Shown: positions 31,740 to 40,607, numbered from the stretch's first letter. The stretch is 62,624 nt of DNA from Candidatus Zipacnadum vermilionense (GCA_029821755.1 JALGSV010000018.1:1-62624); one strand, 5' to 3'. Numbers and translations are program-made. The notes: a model not told the origin generated them from the letters alone.

Positions 31740-32579
31740 ATGAATGCATTCAAGACGTTTCTGTTGATGGCGACACTGACCGGACTGTTCCTGCTAGTGG
31801 GGTACCTGGCCGGAGGGACGCGGGGGATGATCATCGCCCTGGGGCTAGCGGCGGTGCTGAACGTGGGGAGCTACTGGTTCTCGGACAAGATTGTCCTGAT
31901 GATGTACCGGGCGCAGGAGGCGAGCGAGAGCCAGGCGCCGGAGTTGCATGCGACAGTGCGGAAGCTGGCGGAGCGGGAGGGGCTGCCCATGCCGCGGGTG
32001 TTCATCATCCCGGAGGAGTCGCCCAATGCTTTCGCTACGGGGCGCGACCCGCAACACGCGGTGGTGGCCTGCACGGTGGGGTTGCTGCGGATCCTCAACC
32101 AGGAGGAGCTGGAGGGAGTGCTGGCGCATGAGCTGTCACATGTGCAACACCGGGATCTGCTGATCGGGGCCTTCGCGGCGACATTGGCCGGGGCGCTGAT
32201 GATCCTGGCGCGGCTGGCGCTCTTCTTCGGCGGGGGACGGGACCGAGAGGGGGGCGTGATCGGGTGGCTGTTGCTGCTGATCCTCGCGCCGATTGCGGCG
32301 CTGCTGATCCGCCTGGCAATTTCGCGCTCGCGGGAGTATGCCGCGGATGCGGGCGGGGCGGCGCTGGCGAGGAATCCGCTGGGGCTGGCGCACGCGCTGG
32401 CGAAGCTGGAGCGGGCCTCAGAGGCGGTGCCGATGACCAAAGCCGAGCCTAACACCTCGCACCTATTCATCGTCAATCCGCTGCGGGGAAACTGGATGGG
32501 GAGACTGTTCAGCACGCATCCGCCGGTTGCGAAGCGGATTGAGCGGCTGGAGGAGATGGCGAGAGAGAAGGGGAGGTAG
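31740..32579 (+). CDS. htpX: HtpX-type membrane zinc metalloprotease
   Basis: An integral membrane M48 protease that degrades damaged membrane proteins. In the 279 residues, two N-terminal transmembrane helices (about 5-24 and 29-48) precede the catalytic domain with HELSH (His130, Glu131, His134). Two more hydrophobic segments follow (about 141-163 and 172-192), and the third zinc ligand Glu is in SREYAADAGG. The C-terminal FSTHPPVAKRIERLEEM is a family signature. GGAGG lies 9 nt before ATG 31740. It is monocistronic on the plus strand, opposite the sugar cluster. Confidence 0.95.
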   Translation: MNAFKTFLLMATLTGLFLLVGYLAGGTRGMIIALGLAAVLNVGSYWFSDKIVLMMYRAQEASESQAPELHATVRKLAEREGLPMPRVFIIPEESPNAFATGRDPQHAVVACTVGLLRILNQEELEGVLAHELSHVQHRDLLIGAFAATLAGALMILARLALFFGGGRDREGGVIGWLLLLILAPIAALLIRLAISRSREYAADAGGAALARNPLGLAHALAKLERASEAVPMTKAEPNTSHLFIVNPLRGNWMGRLFSTHPPVAKRIERLEEMAREKGR

Positions 32580-32733
32580 AGGGGTCGCCGTCTCTGGCAA
32601 CTCGCCAAGGAGAAACCCGCCGCCGGCCCGGCGAAGTGCCCCTGGCGAAGCCGGGCATAATTCTGTATTATCCCCCCAGTGGAAAGTAGACGCAAAGAGG
32701 ACCGGGTAGCCCCTAGCGGCCAGAGGTTCACAG

Positions 32734-32739
32734 TATAAT
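32734..32739 (+). promoter_or_regulatory. -10 element upstream of the small lipoprotein gene
   Basis: TATAAT at 32734-32739, 22 nt before ATG 32762, gives a very short leader containing AAGGAGG. No good -35 is visible 16-18 nt upstream, so an activator may be needed. Confidence 0.45.
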
Positions 32740-32761
32740 ACTACCCCAAGGAGGCAGAAAG

Positions 32762-33388
32762 ATGAGCAGTAGACAGTTCAAGTGGGCTTTGCTGGTGTTG
32801 GCAATAGTAGGCTTGGTAGGAGCGGCCGTCCTTCTGGCCGGGTGTCCGAAGCCTGAGCAGACCGAGGTAACTACCTCACCGAGACAAGGAGTCGCGGTAC
32901 CTGCACAGCCAATTCAGGCTCCTCAACCGCAACTTACCTACCGTGAAAGAAAAGCGCGAGGGCTGCTGACGCCGGAAGAACTCCAGAGCGAGAGGCAGGC
33001 GAAGCAACAAGAGCAATCCCCGCCAGCCAAGGAGACAGCGAGCATAGCCGCGGAGACGTCTATAGCAATACCTCCGATACGAGAAGAATGTCCCCGCTCA
33101 ACTAAGCTGATAGAGAAGGTATTAGCTAAGGGCGGGACATTGCAGGTTACCGAAGCCGACGCTTCTGCTATGTGGGCAGAGTGGGGTAAGCCGCCCGGAA
33201 AGGCAAAGGCCTCCGATGGAGATGTTTTTATGTGGGATTTGTATAAAGATGGTGATGGAAATTTTAGCCGAGCCATTCCTGGGGATGAGAGTTGGTGCTT
33301 CGCTATTCTCACTGTCCCCGATAGTCCCGAGGCGCCGTTGGTGCTAACTGCAGATAAGAGAGACAATCCCGCAGTTATAAAGCAATAA
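32762..33388 (+). CDS. small predicted lipoprotein of unknown function
   Basis: The product has 208 residues. The signal sequence starts MSSRQFKWALLVLAIVGLVG and ends in a lipobox (VLLAGC, Cys at about residue 28), so it is probably lipid-anchored. A Gln/Pro-rich linker (about 30-95) follows, then a compact domain of about 100 residues (CPRSTKLIEKVLAKGGTLQV..). I do not recognise the domain. AAGGAGG precedes ATG 32762. GC content is clearly lower than in neighbouring genes. The first roughly 40 nt plus ribosome-binding site are almost identical to those of the next gene at 33452. Confidence 0.78.
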   Translation: MSSRQFKWALLVLAIVGLVGAAVLLAGCPKPEQTEVTTSPRQGVAVPAQPIQAPQPQLTYRERKARGLLTPEELQSERQAKQQEQSPPAKETASIAAETSIAIPPIREECPRSTKLIEKVLAKGGTLQVTEADASAMWAEWGKPPGKAKASDGDVFMWDLYKDGDGNFSRAIPGDESWCFAILTVPDSPEAPLVLTADKRDNPAVIKQ

Positions 33389-33393
33389 AGGCC

Positions 33394-33412
33394 TCGCCTT
33401 AAATGAAGGCGA
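33394..33412 (+). terminator. hairpin after the lipoprotein gene
   Basis: TCGCCTT (33394-33400) and AAGGCGA (33406-33412) form a perfect 7-bp stem, 5 nt after the stop codon. There is no U-tract, so termination by this hairpin alone is uncertain. Confidence 0.4.
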
Positions 33413-33451
33413 CGTGCCGGACATACTGACGGGTAAGCAGGAGGCAGAACG

Positions 33452-33982
33452 ATGAGCAGTAGACAGTTCAAGTGGGCGTTGTTAGTGTTGGCAGTATCAG
33501 GCTTGGTAGGAGGCGCCCTGAGCAGTTGGCTTCTGCCGGGGAGGGCAGCTTTTGCCCGGGAGGAAGCCTTGCAGGTCGTAACTGCCAGAGCGTTCCGGTT
33601 GGTAGACGAGGCCGACCAGCAGCGGGCGGTGCTGGACCTGAGGGACAACGGACAGCCGAATCTGGCCTTCTTCGATGCGGCTGGGGCGGCCCCTCTGGGA
33701 GGCACCGTGAAGGCCAGGCGGCAAGATGACGCGGGAAGGCGAGCCGGCGTTCTACAGCGCCAGGAGCGCCGGAGGGTACTCGGGTCGGCGGAGGCCGAGT
33801 CGCCCTACCCGGACGAGAATCAGACGTACCCCATGCGGGCGGGGATGTGCGTCAACTCCGACATCAGCCTGTGGGGCGCGCTAGCGGGGTCTAACCGGAT
33901 TGAGGAAGGCTTCGTGATCGGGGAGACCGGACCGGAGTCGGTGACGCCGCTGATTCGGGAGTTGGCGGCGAGGGGAGTGTAG
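33452..33982 (+). CDS. exported protein sharing its signal sequence with the upstream gene; possibly frameshifted
   Basis: The product has 176 residues. The N-terminus MSSRQFKWALLVLA copies that of the preceding lipoprotein, but the lipobox Cys is missing and an SSWLLPGRAAFA cleavage-type region follows. Residues 45-75 (VVTARAFRLVDEADQQRAVL, then NGQPNLAFFDAAG) match a short repeat motif common in bacterial exported proteins. Between about 33710 and 33760 the motif continues better in the +1 frame (MTREGEPAFYSA), then returns to the original frame (RRRVLGSAEAE). This looks like two compensating indels, real or sequencing-derived. Function is unknown. Confidence 0.6.
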   Translation: MSSRQFKWALLVLAVSGLVGGALSSWLLPGRAAFAREEALQVVTARAFRLVDEADQQRAVLDLRDNGQPNLAFFDAAGAAPLGGTVKARRQDDAGRRAGVLQRQERRRVLGSAEAESPYPDENQTYPMRAGMCVNSDISLWGALAGSNRIEEGFVIGETGPESVTPLIRELAARGV

Positions 33983-34023
33983 AGGGCTTGGCGGGTTGGC
34001 GAGCACACCGCCGGCCGTAAGGC

Positions 34024-34060
34024 CTCACCTCCTACCCCATATCCTTGCAGGAGAGGGAGC
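34024..34060. repeat. family F repeat, copy at 34024
   Basis: CCTCACCTCCTACCCC..CCTTGCAGGAGAGGG is a degenerate member of family F in the gap 33983-34233. Confidence 0.7.
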
Positions 34061-34146
34061 AGGACGGCCACGTACGGGAGCCGCAGGGGACGGGCATCAC
34101 CATTACGAGGCGGGTAACGGCCATCGAGAACGTGTACGGTCGGTAG
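34051..34146 (+). pseudogene. possible C-terminal coding remnant after the family F repeat
   Basis: An open frame right after the repeat reads QDGHVREPQGTGITITR, then ends VTAIENVYGR and TAG 34144-34146. It has a protein-like composition and no start or Shine-Dalgarno, as if a gene end had been cut off by the repeat. It may be the lost tail of the gene at 33452. Weak evidence. Confidence 0.25.
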
Positions 34147-34233
34147 CAGTTGGCTCTAATAAACGCGGGGGAGTTACAGCCTTCAAGCCCGCGAGGGCGG
34201 ATACTCCGCGGAACCGAACCTAGGAGATGCATC

Positions 34234-37200
34234 ATGTCCAAAGGCAGCTTCACCTTGCTTGCCGGAATCTTGCTGGCGCTGGCGGTGGCTACTGTCGGCT
34301 TCGCCGCTAATCCCTCGGTGCTCGTCTGCTCCCCGCAGGGGCCGACGATGGGGTGGTTGGATCTGGACTATGCTCAGGAACTGGTCAAGGCCGGCATCGA
34401 GGTAGACTACACCAACAACCTGGGGGAGGTTACTTGGGACCGGGTCAAGCAGTACAACGTGCTGTTGCTCTACCTGACGCCGGGTGGGTGGTACAACCCG
34501 GACATGAACGCGGAGCCCGGCTTCGTTGAGACCGTCAACCGCTTCGTACAAGCGGGGGGCGGGGTGTTCCTGTGGGCGCCGGAGAACAACCTGGTCCGGC
34601 AGGTGCTGGAGCCCTTTACCGAACAGTGGGGGGCCAAGCTGCCGGCGGAGAACCTCATCGAGGACGACGAGGAGCGCCAGGGGAATCTGACCCAGAGTGT
34701 CCAAGCGGACGCTCTGGCCTACACCGACACCATTCTCCCCTCGCCGGTCAGCGAGGGCGTCAAGGGGATCTGGTATCCCTACCGCCCTGCCTACAACGGC
34801 GGGATGGCCGGACCGCTGCTGGTGGATGACAATTGGACCGTGGTGGTCAAGGCCTCGCCGACCACGACCACCAAGCCGGTGGACATGAGCAATTCGCCGA
34901 GAGCGATCCCCAACCCCTTTTCGCGGCCCGGGGGTGTGACAGCGCCGCCGCTGTTCGCCATCCGCAGCGTGGGACCGGGGCGGGTGGCGCTGATCAACCA
35001 GTGGCAGCAGTTCTCGATGGGCTCGGGGACCAAATTCATCTTCAATCGCGAGGTGTTGGACCGGGGCGTGAAGGGCAAGCCCAGCGACTTTGGGAAGCTG
35101 CTGCAGAACACCTTCCGCTGGCTGGCGGAGCCCTCGCTCCAGAGCGGGGCGGTGGGCGGGTTCGTCACCGTAGCGGAGCGACTGGAGCCACCCAATGCGC
35201 GGGAAGAGGTGAAGGAGACGTACCGGGAAAAGCCGGTGGCGTACAATCCGGCCACGCTGGGGACGGTCGAAATTCCCCAGCAATGGAAGCTGTATCGCGG
35301 GCTCATCGGGGCCAAATCGGCGTATAGCTCAGGAACCGGGACCGTGGCCGAGTACGCCGCGGCGGCCAAGCAGGCGGGCCTGGACTTCGTCGTTTTCTTC
35401 GAGGACTTCGATAAGCTGACCCAGGAGAAGTTCGAGCAGCTCAAGGCCGACTGCGTGGCCAATTCCGACGACAAGCTGCTGCTCCTGGCCGGCTTCAACG
35501 TCATGAACAACATCGGGAACCACATGTTCTTCTATGGCCCCGATCCCGTCTGGCCGCGCGAGGACAAGCCCCTGCTGACCCCGCCGGACAAGAAGACCCT
35601 CTACATCACCGAGGAGGACGGCCAGGGGGGCTTCACCGGCTACATCAACAACACGGCCTTCCTCGACTGGGTCCTGGGGGCCTACCACGTAGAGAAGGGG
35701 CAAGTGGGGTACTACAACTTCAAGGACAGCCCCCACGGGATGCAGATGCCGGATCTACGGCTGTACGCGATGGCCGCGACCCGCTACTACAAGGACGGGA
35801 AGCTGGTCGAGGACATGACCGACCAGTACCTGATCACGGCCGAGTCGACCATCCCGCCAGCGCCCGCGGCGGTAAACGAGGTGACCTCGCCGCAGCAGCT
35901 TATCGCCGAGGCCAACAGCGGCCATGCGCTGATGTACGCCCAGGCGGAGAACCTGGACCGCAACCACCCGCGGGGCGTGTTCATGGCCGCCCTGCGCTGG
36001 ACGCACCAGTACGACGGGCTGAACGTGGGCAACACGGACGGGCCGACAGTGCTGGCCTGGCCCAGTTGCTTCCGGGTATGGACCTACGGCGCCGAGGAGT
36101 TCGTGACCAGCAAGAACGTCATGATGGCCCCGCTGTCGGTGACCTCGGATAAGGGGCTCAAGTCGGTGAGCCTGTACAACGGGCGGCAGCTCTTCCGGCG
36201 GTTCCTGTGCAACGGGGAGAAGCAGTTCGCGCAGACGCTGGTGCTGGATGGGACCATTCAGCGGAATATCGTGCTGATCGCCGAGGACGTGGCGGGCGGG
36301 AAGGCCCTTACCTTCGCGCACCGCAACTGGAAGGACGGAGCGCTGTCGCCGTCGTTCTGCAGCGACCATGTCAACGACGGGCCGATGAAGCTGGCTCACG
36401 GGCCGTACTGGTACCCTTTCATCATGGTCCCCGCGCTGTCGCCGAACGTCGCCGGCGACACCTGGGACGGGGGGCCGCCGGCGGTGATGCCCTTCGTCCG
36501 CTACCAGGGCACCAACCCCACCCTGGACAGCGAGCAAGGCCTGGGCGACGCCAACCGGATGGAGCAGTGGCCCTCGTTGGAGCTCGCCGACGAGGGGGCT
36601 CTCGCCGTCCGCACCCAACGCGATCGGCTGTACGACGACCGCATCAAGACCATCGTCAACCCCTGGCACACCTACGGCCCGATCGCCGGGCCGGCCAAGC
36701 TGTTCACGCTCACGCAGCAGTACCGGGAGTGGGTGACGCCGACGGTGGGGGCGTGGAACTCCTACTGGGCGGCTATCGGGGAGCGCGCGGGGGCCAATGC
36801 GGCGCTGCTCACCAACACCTTCCGCTTCCAGACGGAGATTACGCCCAAGTCACTCCTGGCCGGGTTCATGCCCATCAAGGATGGTGCGGTGCTGGTGGTG
36901 GGCACTCCGGAGGGGGCCAAAGCCATCGAGTGGGGCACCTACCCCACGCTGTCCCTCAGAACCGGCGACTGGTTCGGCTTCACGGGCCCGGGGCTGGGGA
37001 ATAGCTTCATCTTCTTCAACCGCGGACCAGATATGAAGCTGGTGGTCGGCGCGCAGTTGGAGTTGCGGGGGAACGTGGAGGGGCTGCAGTTCAAGCAGGA
37101 TGACACTTACCGGACGGAGATCGCCAGCTTCGCGTTCCCGCTGGACGTGCCGGTGCATACGCCGGAGGAGCTGCAGAGGTACGTGGACTACCTCAAGGAG

Positions 37201-37719
37201 CCCGCCGGCCTGGAGGTGCAGCGGGGCAAGCGAGTGGTCTCGCCCGGGCTGCTGGAGATCCAGCCCTTCAATAGCGCGGTAGAGGTGACTCTGCCCCGGC
37301 CGGGCGAGGAGACGAACCTGACGGTGCCGCTGCTGGTGCCGGGGCTCAACCCGCGCTGGTCAGTGGGACTATTCCAGTGGACGGGCTACAGTAAGGGCTT
37401 CTACGGGCCGGGGGAGAATCGCTACCGGCCGGTGGGACTGGACTGGGCGGGGAGCGCCTACGTGCCGCTGTACCCAAACCTGGCAGAGAGCACGCATGTG
37501 CAGGTGGGGCACCCGATCGTGGCCGGAGCCGCGGGGCAGGACGTCTTCATCCAGGTCACCAAGGTGAGCGACAACCCCGATCAGTGGCACGTATCGGTGA
37601 ACAACCCGACCGACCAGCCGGTGACAGTGGTACTGCACCAGGCTATGGAGCTGCCGGGGCTAAACTTCCCCGACCAGAGGATCACGCTGAAGGCGGGGGA
37701 GTATCGGGTGCTGAGGTAG
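34234..37719 (+). CDS. large exported protein with GATase1-like and degenerate PHP-like domains
   Basis: The product has 1161 residues with an N-terminal signal peptide ending near VGFAANP. Residues of about 25-160 look like a ThuA/GATase1-type domain (PSVLVCSPQGPTMGW, then VKQYNVLLLYLTPGG and VQAGGGVFLW). Residues of about 350-450 follow the PHP metal-phosphoesterase pattern (SSGTGTVAEYAAAAKQAGLD, then DDKLLLLAGFNVMNN). The metal His are replaced, with IGAKSAYSSG where HxHT is expected and FFEDFD where TDHD is expected. The rest is beta-rich, unassigned and Trp-rich. AGGAG lies 8 nt before ATG 34234. It was probably a carbohydrate-related surface enzyme or binding protein; catalysis by the PHP part is unlikely. 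Confidence 0.72.
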   Translation: MSKGSFTLLAGILLALAVATVGFAANPSVLVCSPQGPTMGWLDLDYAQELVKAGIEVDYTNNLGEVTWDRVKQYNVLLLYLTPGGWYNPDMNAEPGFVETVNRFVQAGGGVFLWAPENNLVRQVLEPFTEQWGAKLPAENLIEDDEERQGNLTQSVQADALAYTDTILPSPVSEGVKGIWYPYRPAYNGGMAGPLLVDDNWTVVVKASPTTTTKPVDMSNSPRAIPNPFSRPGGVTAPPLFAIRSVGPGRVALINQWQQFSMGSGTKFIFNREVLDRGVKGKPSDFGKLLQNTFRWLAEPSLQSGAVGGFVTVAERLEPPNAREEVKETYREKPVAYNPATLGTVEIPQQWKLYRGLIGAKSAYSSGTGTVAEYAAAAKQAGLDFVVFFEDFDKLTQEKFEQLKADCVANSDDKLLLLAGFNVMNNIGNHMFFYGPDPVWPREDKPLLTPPDKKTLYITEEDGQGGFTGYINNTAFLDWVLGAYHVEKGQVGYYNFKDSPHGMQMPDLRLYAMAATRYYKDGKLVEDMTDQYLITAESTIPPAPAAVNEVTSPQQLIAEANSGHALMYAQAENLDRNHPRGVFMAALRWTHQYDGLNVGNTDGPTVLAWPSCFRVWTYGAEEFVTSKNVMMAPLSVTSDKGLKSVSLYNGRQLFRRFLCNGEKQFAQTLVLDGTIQRNIVLIAEDVAGGKALTFAHRNWKDGALSPSFCSDHVNDGPMKLAHGPYWYPFIMVPALSPNVAGDTWDGGPPAVMPFVRYQGTNPTLDSEQGLGDANRMEQWPSLELADEGALAVRTQRDRLYDDRIKTIVNPWHTYGPIAGPAKLFTLTQQYREWVTPTVGAWNSYWAAIGERAGANAALLTNTFRFQTEITPKSLLAGFMPIKDGAVLVVGTPEGAKAIEWGTYPTLSLRTGDWFGFTGPGLGNSFIFFNRGPDMKLVVGAQLELRGNVEGLQFKQDDTYRTEIASFAFPLDVPVHTPEELQRYVDYLKEPAGLEVQRGKRVVSPGLLEIQPFNSAVEVTLPRPGEETNLTVPLLVPGLNPRWSVGLFQWTGYSKGFYGPGENRYRPVGLDWAGSAYVPLYPNLAESTHVQVGHPIVAGAAGQDVFIQVTKVSDNPDQWHVSVNNPTDQPVTVVLHQAMELPGLNFPDQRITLKAGEYRVLR

Positions 37720-37726
37720 AGGAGAT

Positions 37727-37798
37727 TCCGCATGGGGCGGGCTTTTTAGCCCGCCCTCCCCACCGAGAGCGCGGGCTAGAAAGCCCGCGCCACGCGAG
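37727..37798. repeat. family A palindrome between convergent genes
   Basis: A left arm with GGGCGGGCTTTTTAGCCCGCCC and a right arm with GCGGGCTAGAAAGCCCGC. It occupies the gap between two convergent stop codons and probably acts as a bidirectional terminator. Confidence 0.85.
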
Positions 37799-37806
37799 AG
37801 GCGCTC

Positions 37807-38400
37807 CTACCTCCCGTACAGACCCTCCAGCATGGTCTTCCCCAGAATCTTCCCCTCTATGGCGTGCAGGATCTGCGCTTTTTCTGCCCCCGCGGGTAGG
37901 TCCGTCTGGGCGCGGAGGGCGTAGAGGGTGAACTGGTAGCGGTGGGGCTTGCCGGGCGGGGGCGTGGGGCCGAAGTAGCCCGTTTGGCCCGCGGAGTTCG
38001 TGCCCTGCAGACAGGTGGGATCAGCGAGGGTCGCCTGCCGGGGGAGATCCTCCGGCAGGGCGGTGAGTTGGGGTGACAGGCCGTAGAGGAGCCAGTGGGT
38101 GAAGGCGCCGCGGGGGGCGTCGGGGTCGTTGCAGATCAGGACCAACTCCTGCGTGCCCTCCGGCGGGGCGGTCCAGGCCAGGGGCGGCGAGGCGTCGGCC
38201 CCGTCGCCGGTGTACTTGGCGGGCAGGCGCTGCCCGTGGGTGAAAGCGCTGCTGGTCAGTTCCCAATCCATGGTGAATTCCTCCGGGGGGACGGCGGTGG
38301 CGGCCGGCGGCGGGCCGGGAGGGGGAGGCGGCTGCTGCCGCGGGCAGCCAGTGAGCGCCAGCAGAACAGCGATCAAGCAGAGACGGAAGCTAACGGGCAT
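37807..38400 (-). CDS. PEBP-family (YbhB/YbcL-like) lipoprotein
   Basis: The product has 197 residues. The signal peptide ends in a lipobox (LLALTGC, Cys near residue 19), followed by a Pro-rich linker (QQPPPPPGPPPAATAVPP). The rest is a phosphatidylethanolamine-binding-protein fold with the hallmark DPDAPRGAFTHWLLYGL, GYFGPTPPPGKPHRY and FTLYAL. The bacterial role is unclear; ligand binding at the envelope is likely. ATG 38398-38400 is the start. It is convergent with the large exported gene and divergent from the esterase gene. Confidence 0.9.
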   Translation of the reverse strand: MPVSFRLCLIAVLLALTGCPRQQPPPPPGPPPAATAVPPEEFTMDWELTSSAFTHGQRLPAKYTGDGADASPPLAWTAPPEGTQELVLICNDPDAPRGAFTHWLLYGLSPQLTALPEDLPRQATLADPTCLQGTNSAGQTGYFGPTPPPGKPHRYQFTLYALRAQTDLPAGAEKAQILHAIEGKILGKTMLEGLYGR

Positions 38401-38538
38401 CTGGGTTCACCTCAGAGCGTGTGGTACAATGGACGGCGCCTCGCCTCCTGCCCCCTCGCTGCGCACGGACGCGCTCGACAGGAGGGGGGAGACAGGGCGG
38501 CCACAGGAAGACCCTCATTCGTTCCCTCGCCATCGGAG

Positions 38539-39354
38539 GTGGCTCACACGCAACCCTCAACGGATATCCCCTACAGCGAACGTTTTCCCGACGCCTGCCG
38601 GATAGACCTCTACCTGCCGGGGCCGCCCGCCAACGGAGCCGCGCTGCTGTTCATCCACGGCGGCGGCTGGAGCACCGGGGGGCGCAAGCAGTGGCGATCA
38701 GTGGCCGAGTTTAGCGCCGGGCAGGGGCTGTTCTGCGCTTCGCTCAGTTACCGGCTGGCCCCCGCGCATCGCTTCCCCGCCGCGCTGGAGGATGTCCGCC
38801 TGGGTATGGCATGGCTACGCGCGCGGGCGGAGGAGTACGGATTCGCCCCCGACCGGATCGGGGCCGTGGGCTCCTCGGCGGGCGGGCACCTGGTGGCGAT
38901 GCTGGCTACCCTCGGCCCGGATGACCCGCTGGGGGTGACCCCGGAACTGCCTAGCACCGATACCCGACCCAACGCCGCGTTGTGCTACTGCCCCGTGGTC
39001 TCGCTGCACTCCGGTCGCCCGGAGTCAGCGCCGCTGGAGGACTGCTACCGGGAGTTCCTCGGCGCGACGGAAGAGGAGGCGTCGGCGCTATACGCGCTGG
39101 CCTCGCCCCTGGATCGCATCACGGGGCAGGAGCCGCCCTTCCTGTTCCTGCATGGCGACGCTGATATGGACGTACCGCCGGCCCAGTCGGTTCTGATGGC
39201 CGAGCGCTTGCGGGCGGTGGAGGTGCCAGCGGAGGTGGTGCTGCTGCCGGGCGTGGAGCATGGTTTCGGATACGGGATGAAGACGGAGGCACAGCAGAGG
39301 GCGGCAACGGAGGTGGTGAGGTCCGCGAGGGAGTGGCTGGTGGGGATGGAGTAG
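38539..39354 (+). CDS. alpha/beta hydrolase, HSL/BD-FAE type esterase
   Basis: A serine esterase of about 271 residues. The oxyanion motif HGGGW is near residue 38, the nucleophile is in GSSAGG, Asp is in HGDADMDVP and His in EHGFGYG, which gives the full catalytic triad in order. There is no signal peptide, so it probably removes acyl groups from small or imported substrates. The start is uncertain. GTG 38539 is the best-placed codon, but GGAG abuts it without normal spacing and the frame is open far upstream. The stop is 17 nt from the convergent transglycosylase stop. Confidence 0.85.
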   Translation: MAHTQPSTDIPYSERFPDACRIDLYLPGPPANGAALLFIHGGGWSTGGRKQWRSVAEFSAGQGLFCASLSYRLAPAHRFPAALEDVRLGMAWLRARAEEYGFAPDRIGAVGSSAGGHLVAMLATLGPDDPLGVTPELPSTDTRPNAALCYCPVVSLHSGRPESAPLEDCYREFLGATEEEASALYALASPLDRITGQEPPFLFLHGDADMDVPPAQSVLMAERLRAVEVPAEVVLLPGVEHGFGYGMKTEAQQRAATEVVRSAREWLVGME

Positions 39355-39371
39355 GGGCGGGAGGCGGCGGG

Positions 39372-40469
39372 TTAGGGGTACCCAGCCTTGACCAGCTCGG
39401 AGAACTGCTTGCTGACCTTGACCACGTATCTCTGGGTTTCCTTGTAGGGGGGGACGCCGCCGTACTTCTTGACCGCGCCAGGGCCGGCGTTGTAGCAGGC
39501 CAGGCCTAGTATGCACTGGTCGTAGTTGGAGCGGTCGGAAAAGCGACGGAGGTCCTCCGACAACTCGCCGAGGCCGGCGCGGATGTTCTGCTGGACGTTC
39601 CAGGGGTTGCTGCAGCCGAGATCCTCCAGCTCGTTGTGCATGATCTGGGTCATCCCCAGGGCTCCGGCGGAGGAGCGGCACAGGGGGCGGAAGTCCGACT
39701 CGGCGCGGATCATGGCGAAGCTAAGCCGATGGTCGATACCGTGGATGGCCGAGTAGGCGATGATCCAACGGACGGTCAGCTCGAGCTGCAGGTCGGTCAG
39801 CCGGGAATTGTGCTTCGTCACCCAAGCCTTCCACTTGTTGATCCCCTCCTGAGGCATGCCCACGTCGGGCAATTCCGGATTGGCGGGGGCAGTCTCCGGA
39901 GTGGCGGTGAGACCGCCCCAGACCGCTACGGTGGGCGAGGGAGGCCCGGTCGGAGAGGGCTTCACGGACCCGGTGGGAGTTGGTGGCGGGGTGGGCGGAG
40001 CCGCAGCCGTTGCGGGCGGCGGAGGCGCGGGCGGGAAGTCGGACTCGCGCAGGATACCGTGCAAGCAAAACTCGCTGCCGGTGTAGTCGGCCGGCAGTGA
40101 GGCCAGCACGCGCACCGGCTCATCCAGGCGAATGCCCACCAGCGGCTCGGAGGACGTGAGGGTGATCGAGACCCCCTCCGGCGTCTGTAGGAGCAAGAGG
40201 TGGGTGGTCTGCTCGCCTTCTTGCCAGGTGAGCATGGACTGGAATCGGCCGCAGATCTCCACGGCCTTGCCGCGCAAAGACTGGTCGGCGGCGGCCAGGT
40301 TGGGGGCCGGAATGTCGGACTCGGCGCGCAAGGCCACCTTGAGCTGGTTGTACTGCGCCAGGGCCTGGAGAGGGTCGGCGGGGTAGGTGAGGGCCGCAAT
40401 GGGGCTGCCGGCCGCCAGCAGGGCAACCAGTAGGGGTGACAACAAGAAAAGCGGAGCGCGGAGGGGCAT
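39372..40469 (-). CDS. exported SLT-type lytic transglycosylase
   Basis: Cleaves peptidoglycan glycan strands. The product has 365 residues: a signal peptide (1-26), an OB-like or unassigned domain (about 30-150), a Pro/Thr linker (about 150-190), and a C-terminal SLT lysozyme-like domain. This shows the catalytic Glu in FAMIRAESDFRP (near 255), SAGALGMTQIM, and the ACYNAGPGAVKKYGGVPPY signature. ATG 40467-40469 directly follows the TAG of a short macrodomain remnant, so translation may be coupled. No strong Shine-Dalgarno is visible. Four Cys in the SLT domain could form disulfides. Confidence 0.92.
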   Translation of the reverse strand: MPLRAPLFLLSPLLVALLAAGSPIAALTYPADPLQALAQYNQLKVALRAESDIPAPNLAAADQSLRGKAVEICGRFQSMLTWQEGEQTTHLLLLQTPEGVSITLTSSEPLVGIRLDEPVRVLASLPADYTGSEFCLHGILRESDFPPAPPPPATAAAPPTPPPTPTGSVKPSPTGPPSPTVAVWGGLTATPETAPANPELPDVGMPQEGINKWKAWVTKHNSRLTDLQLELTVRWIIAYSAIHGIDHRLSFAMIRAESDFRPLCRSSAGALGMTQIMHNELEDLGCSNPWNVQQNIRAGLGELSEDLRRFSDRSNYDQCILGLACYNAGPGAVKKYGGVPPYKETQRYVVKVSKQFSELVKAGYP

Positions 40470-40607
40470 CTAGGCACCCACCCCCGCCATCCACAACCGG
40501 CTGTTGGCGGCATTAGCTACCGCAACGGTGTCCGCACGGGTGAGATCACCCTCCCGGACTCCCAACCGCACGCCACCTAGTTCCACGGCTAGGTCTGGCT
40601 CGGCCAT
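40470..40607 (-). pseudogene. truncated macrodomain (ADP-ribose-binding) gene
   Basis: A 45-codon frame from ATG 40605-40607 encodes VREGDLTRADTVAVANAANS and RLWMAGVGA before TAG. This matches the first third of macrodomain proteins, which have GDIT..DAIVNAAN..L..GGGV at the ADP-ribose site. The rest of the domain (about 120 residues) is missing. A GGAAGAA stretch precedes the ATG. It lies between tRNA-Glu and the transglycosylase. It may still be translated as a leader for the next gene. Confidence 0.65.
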
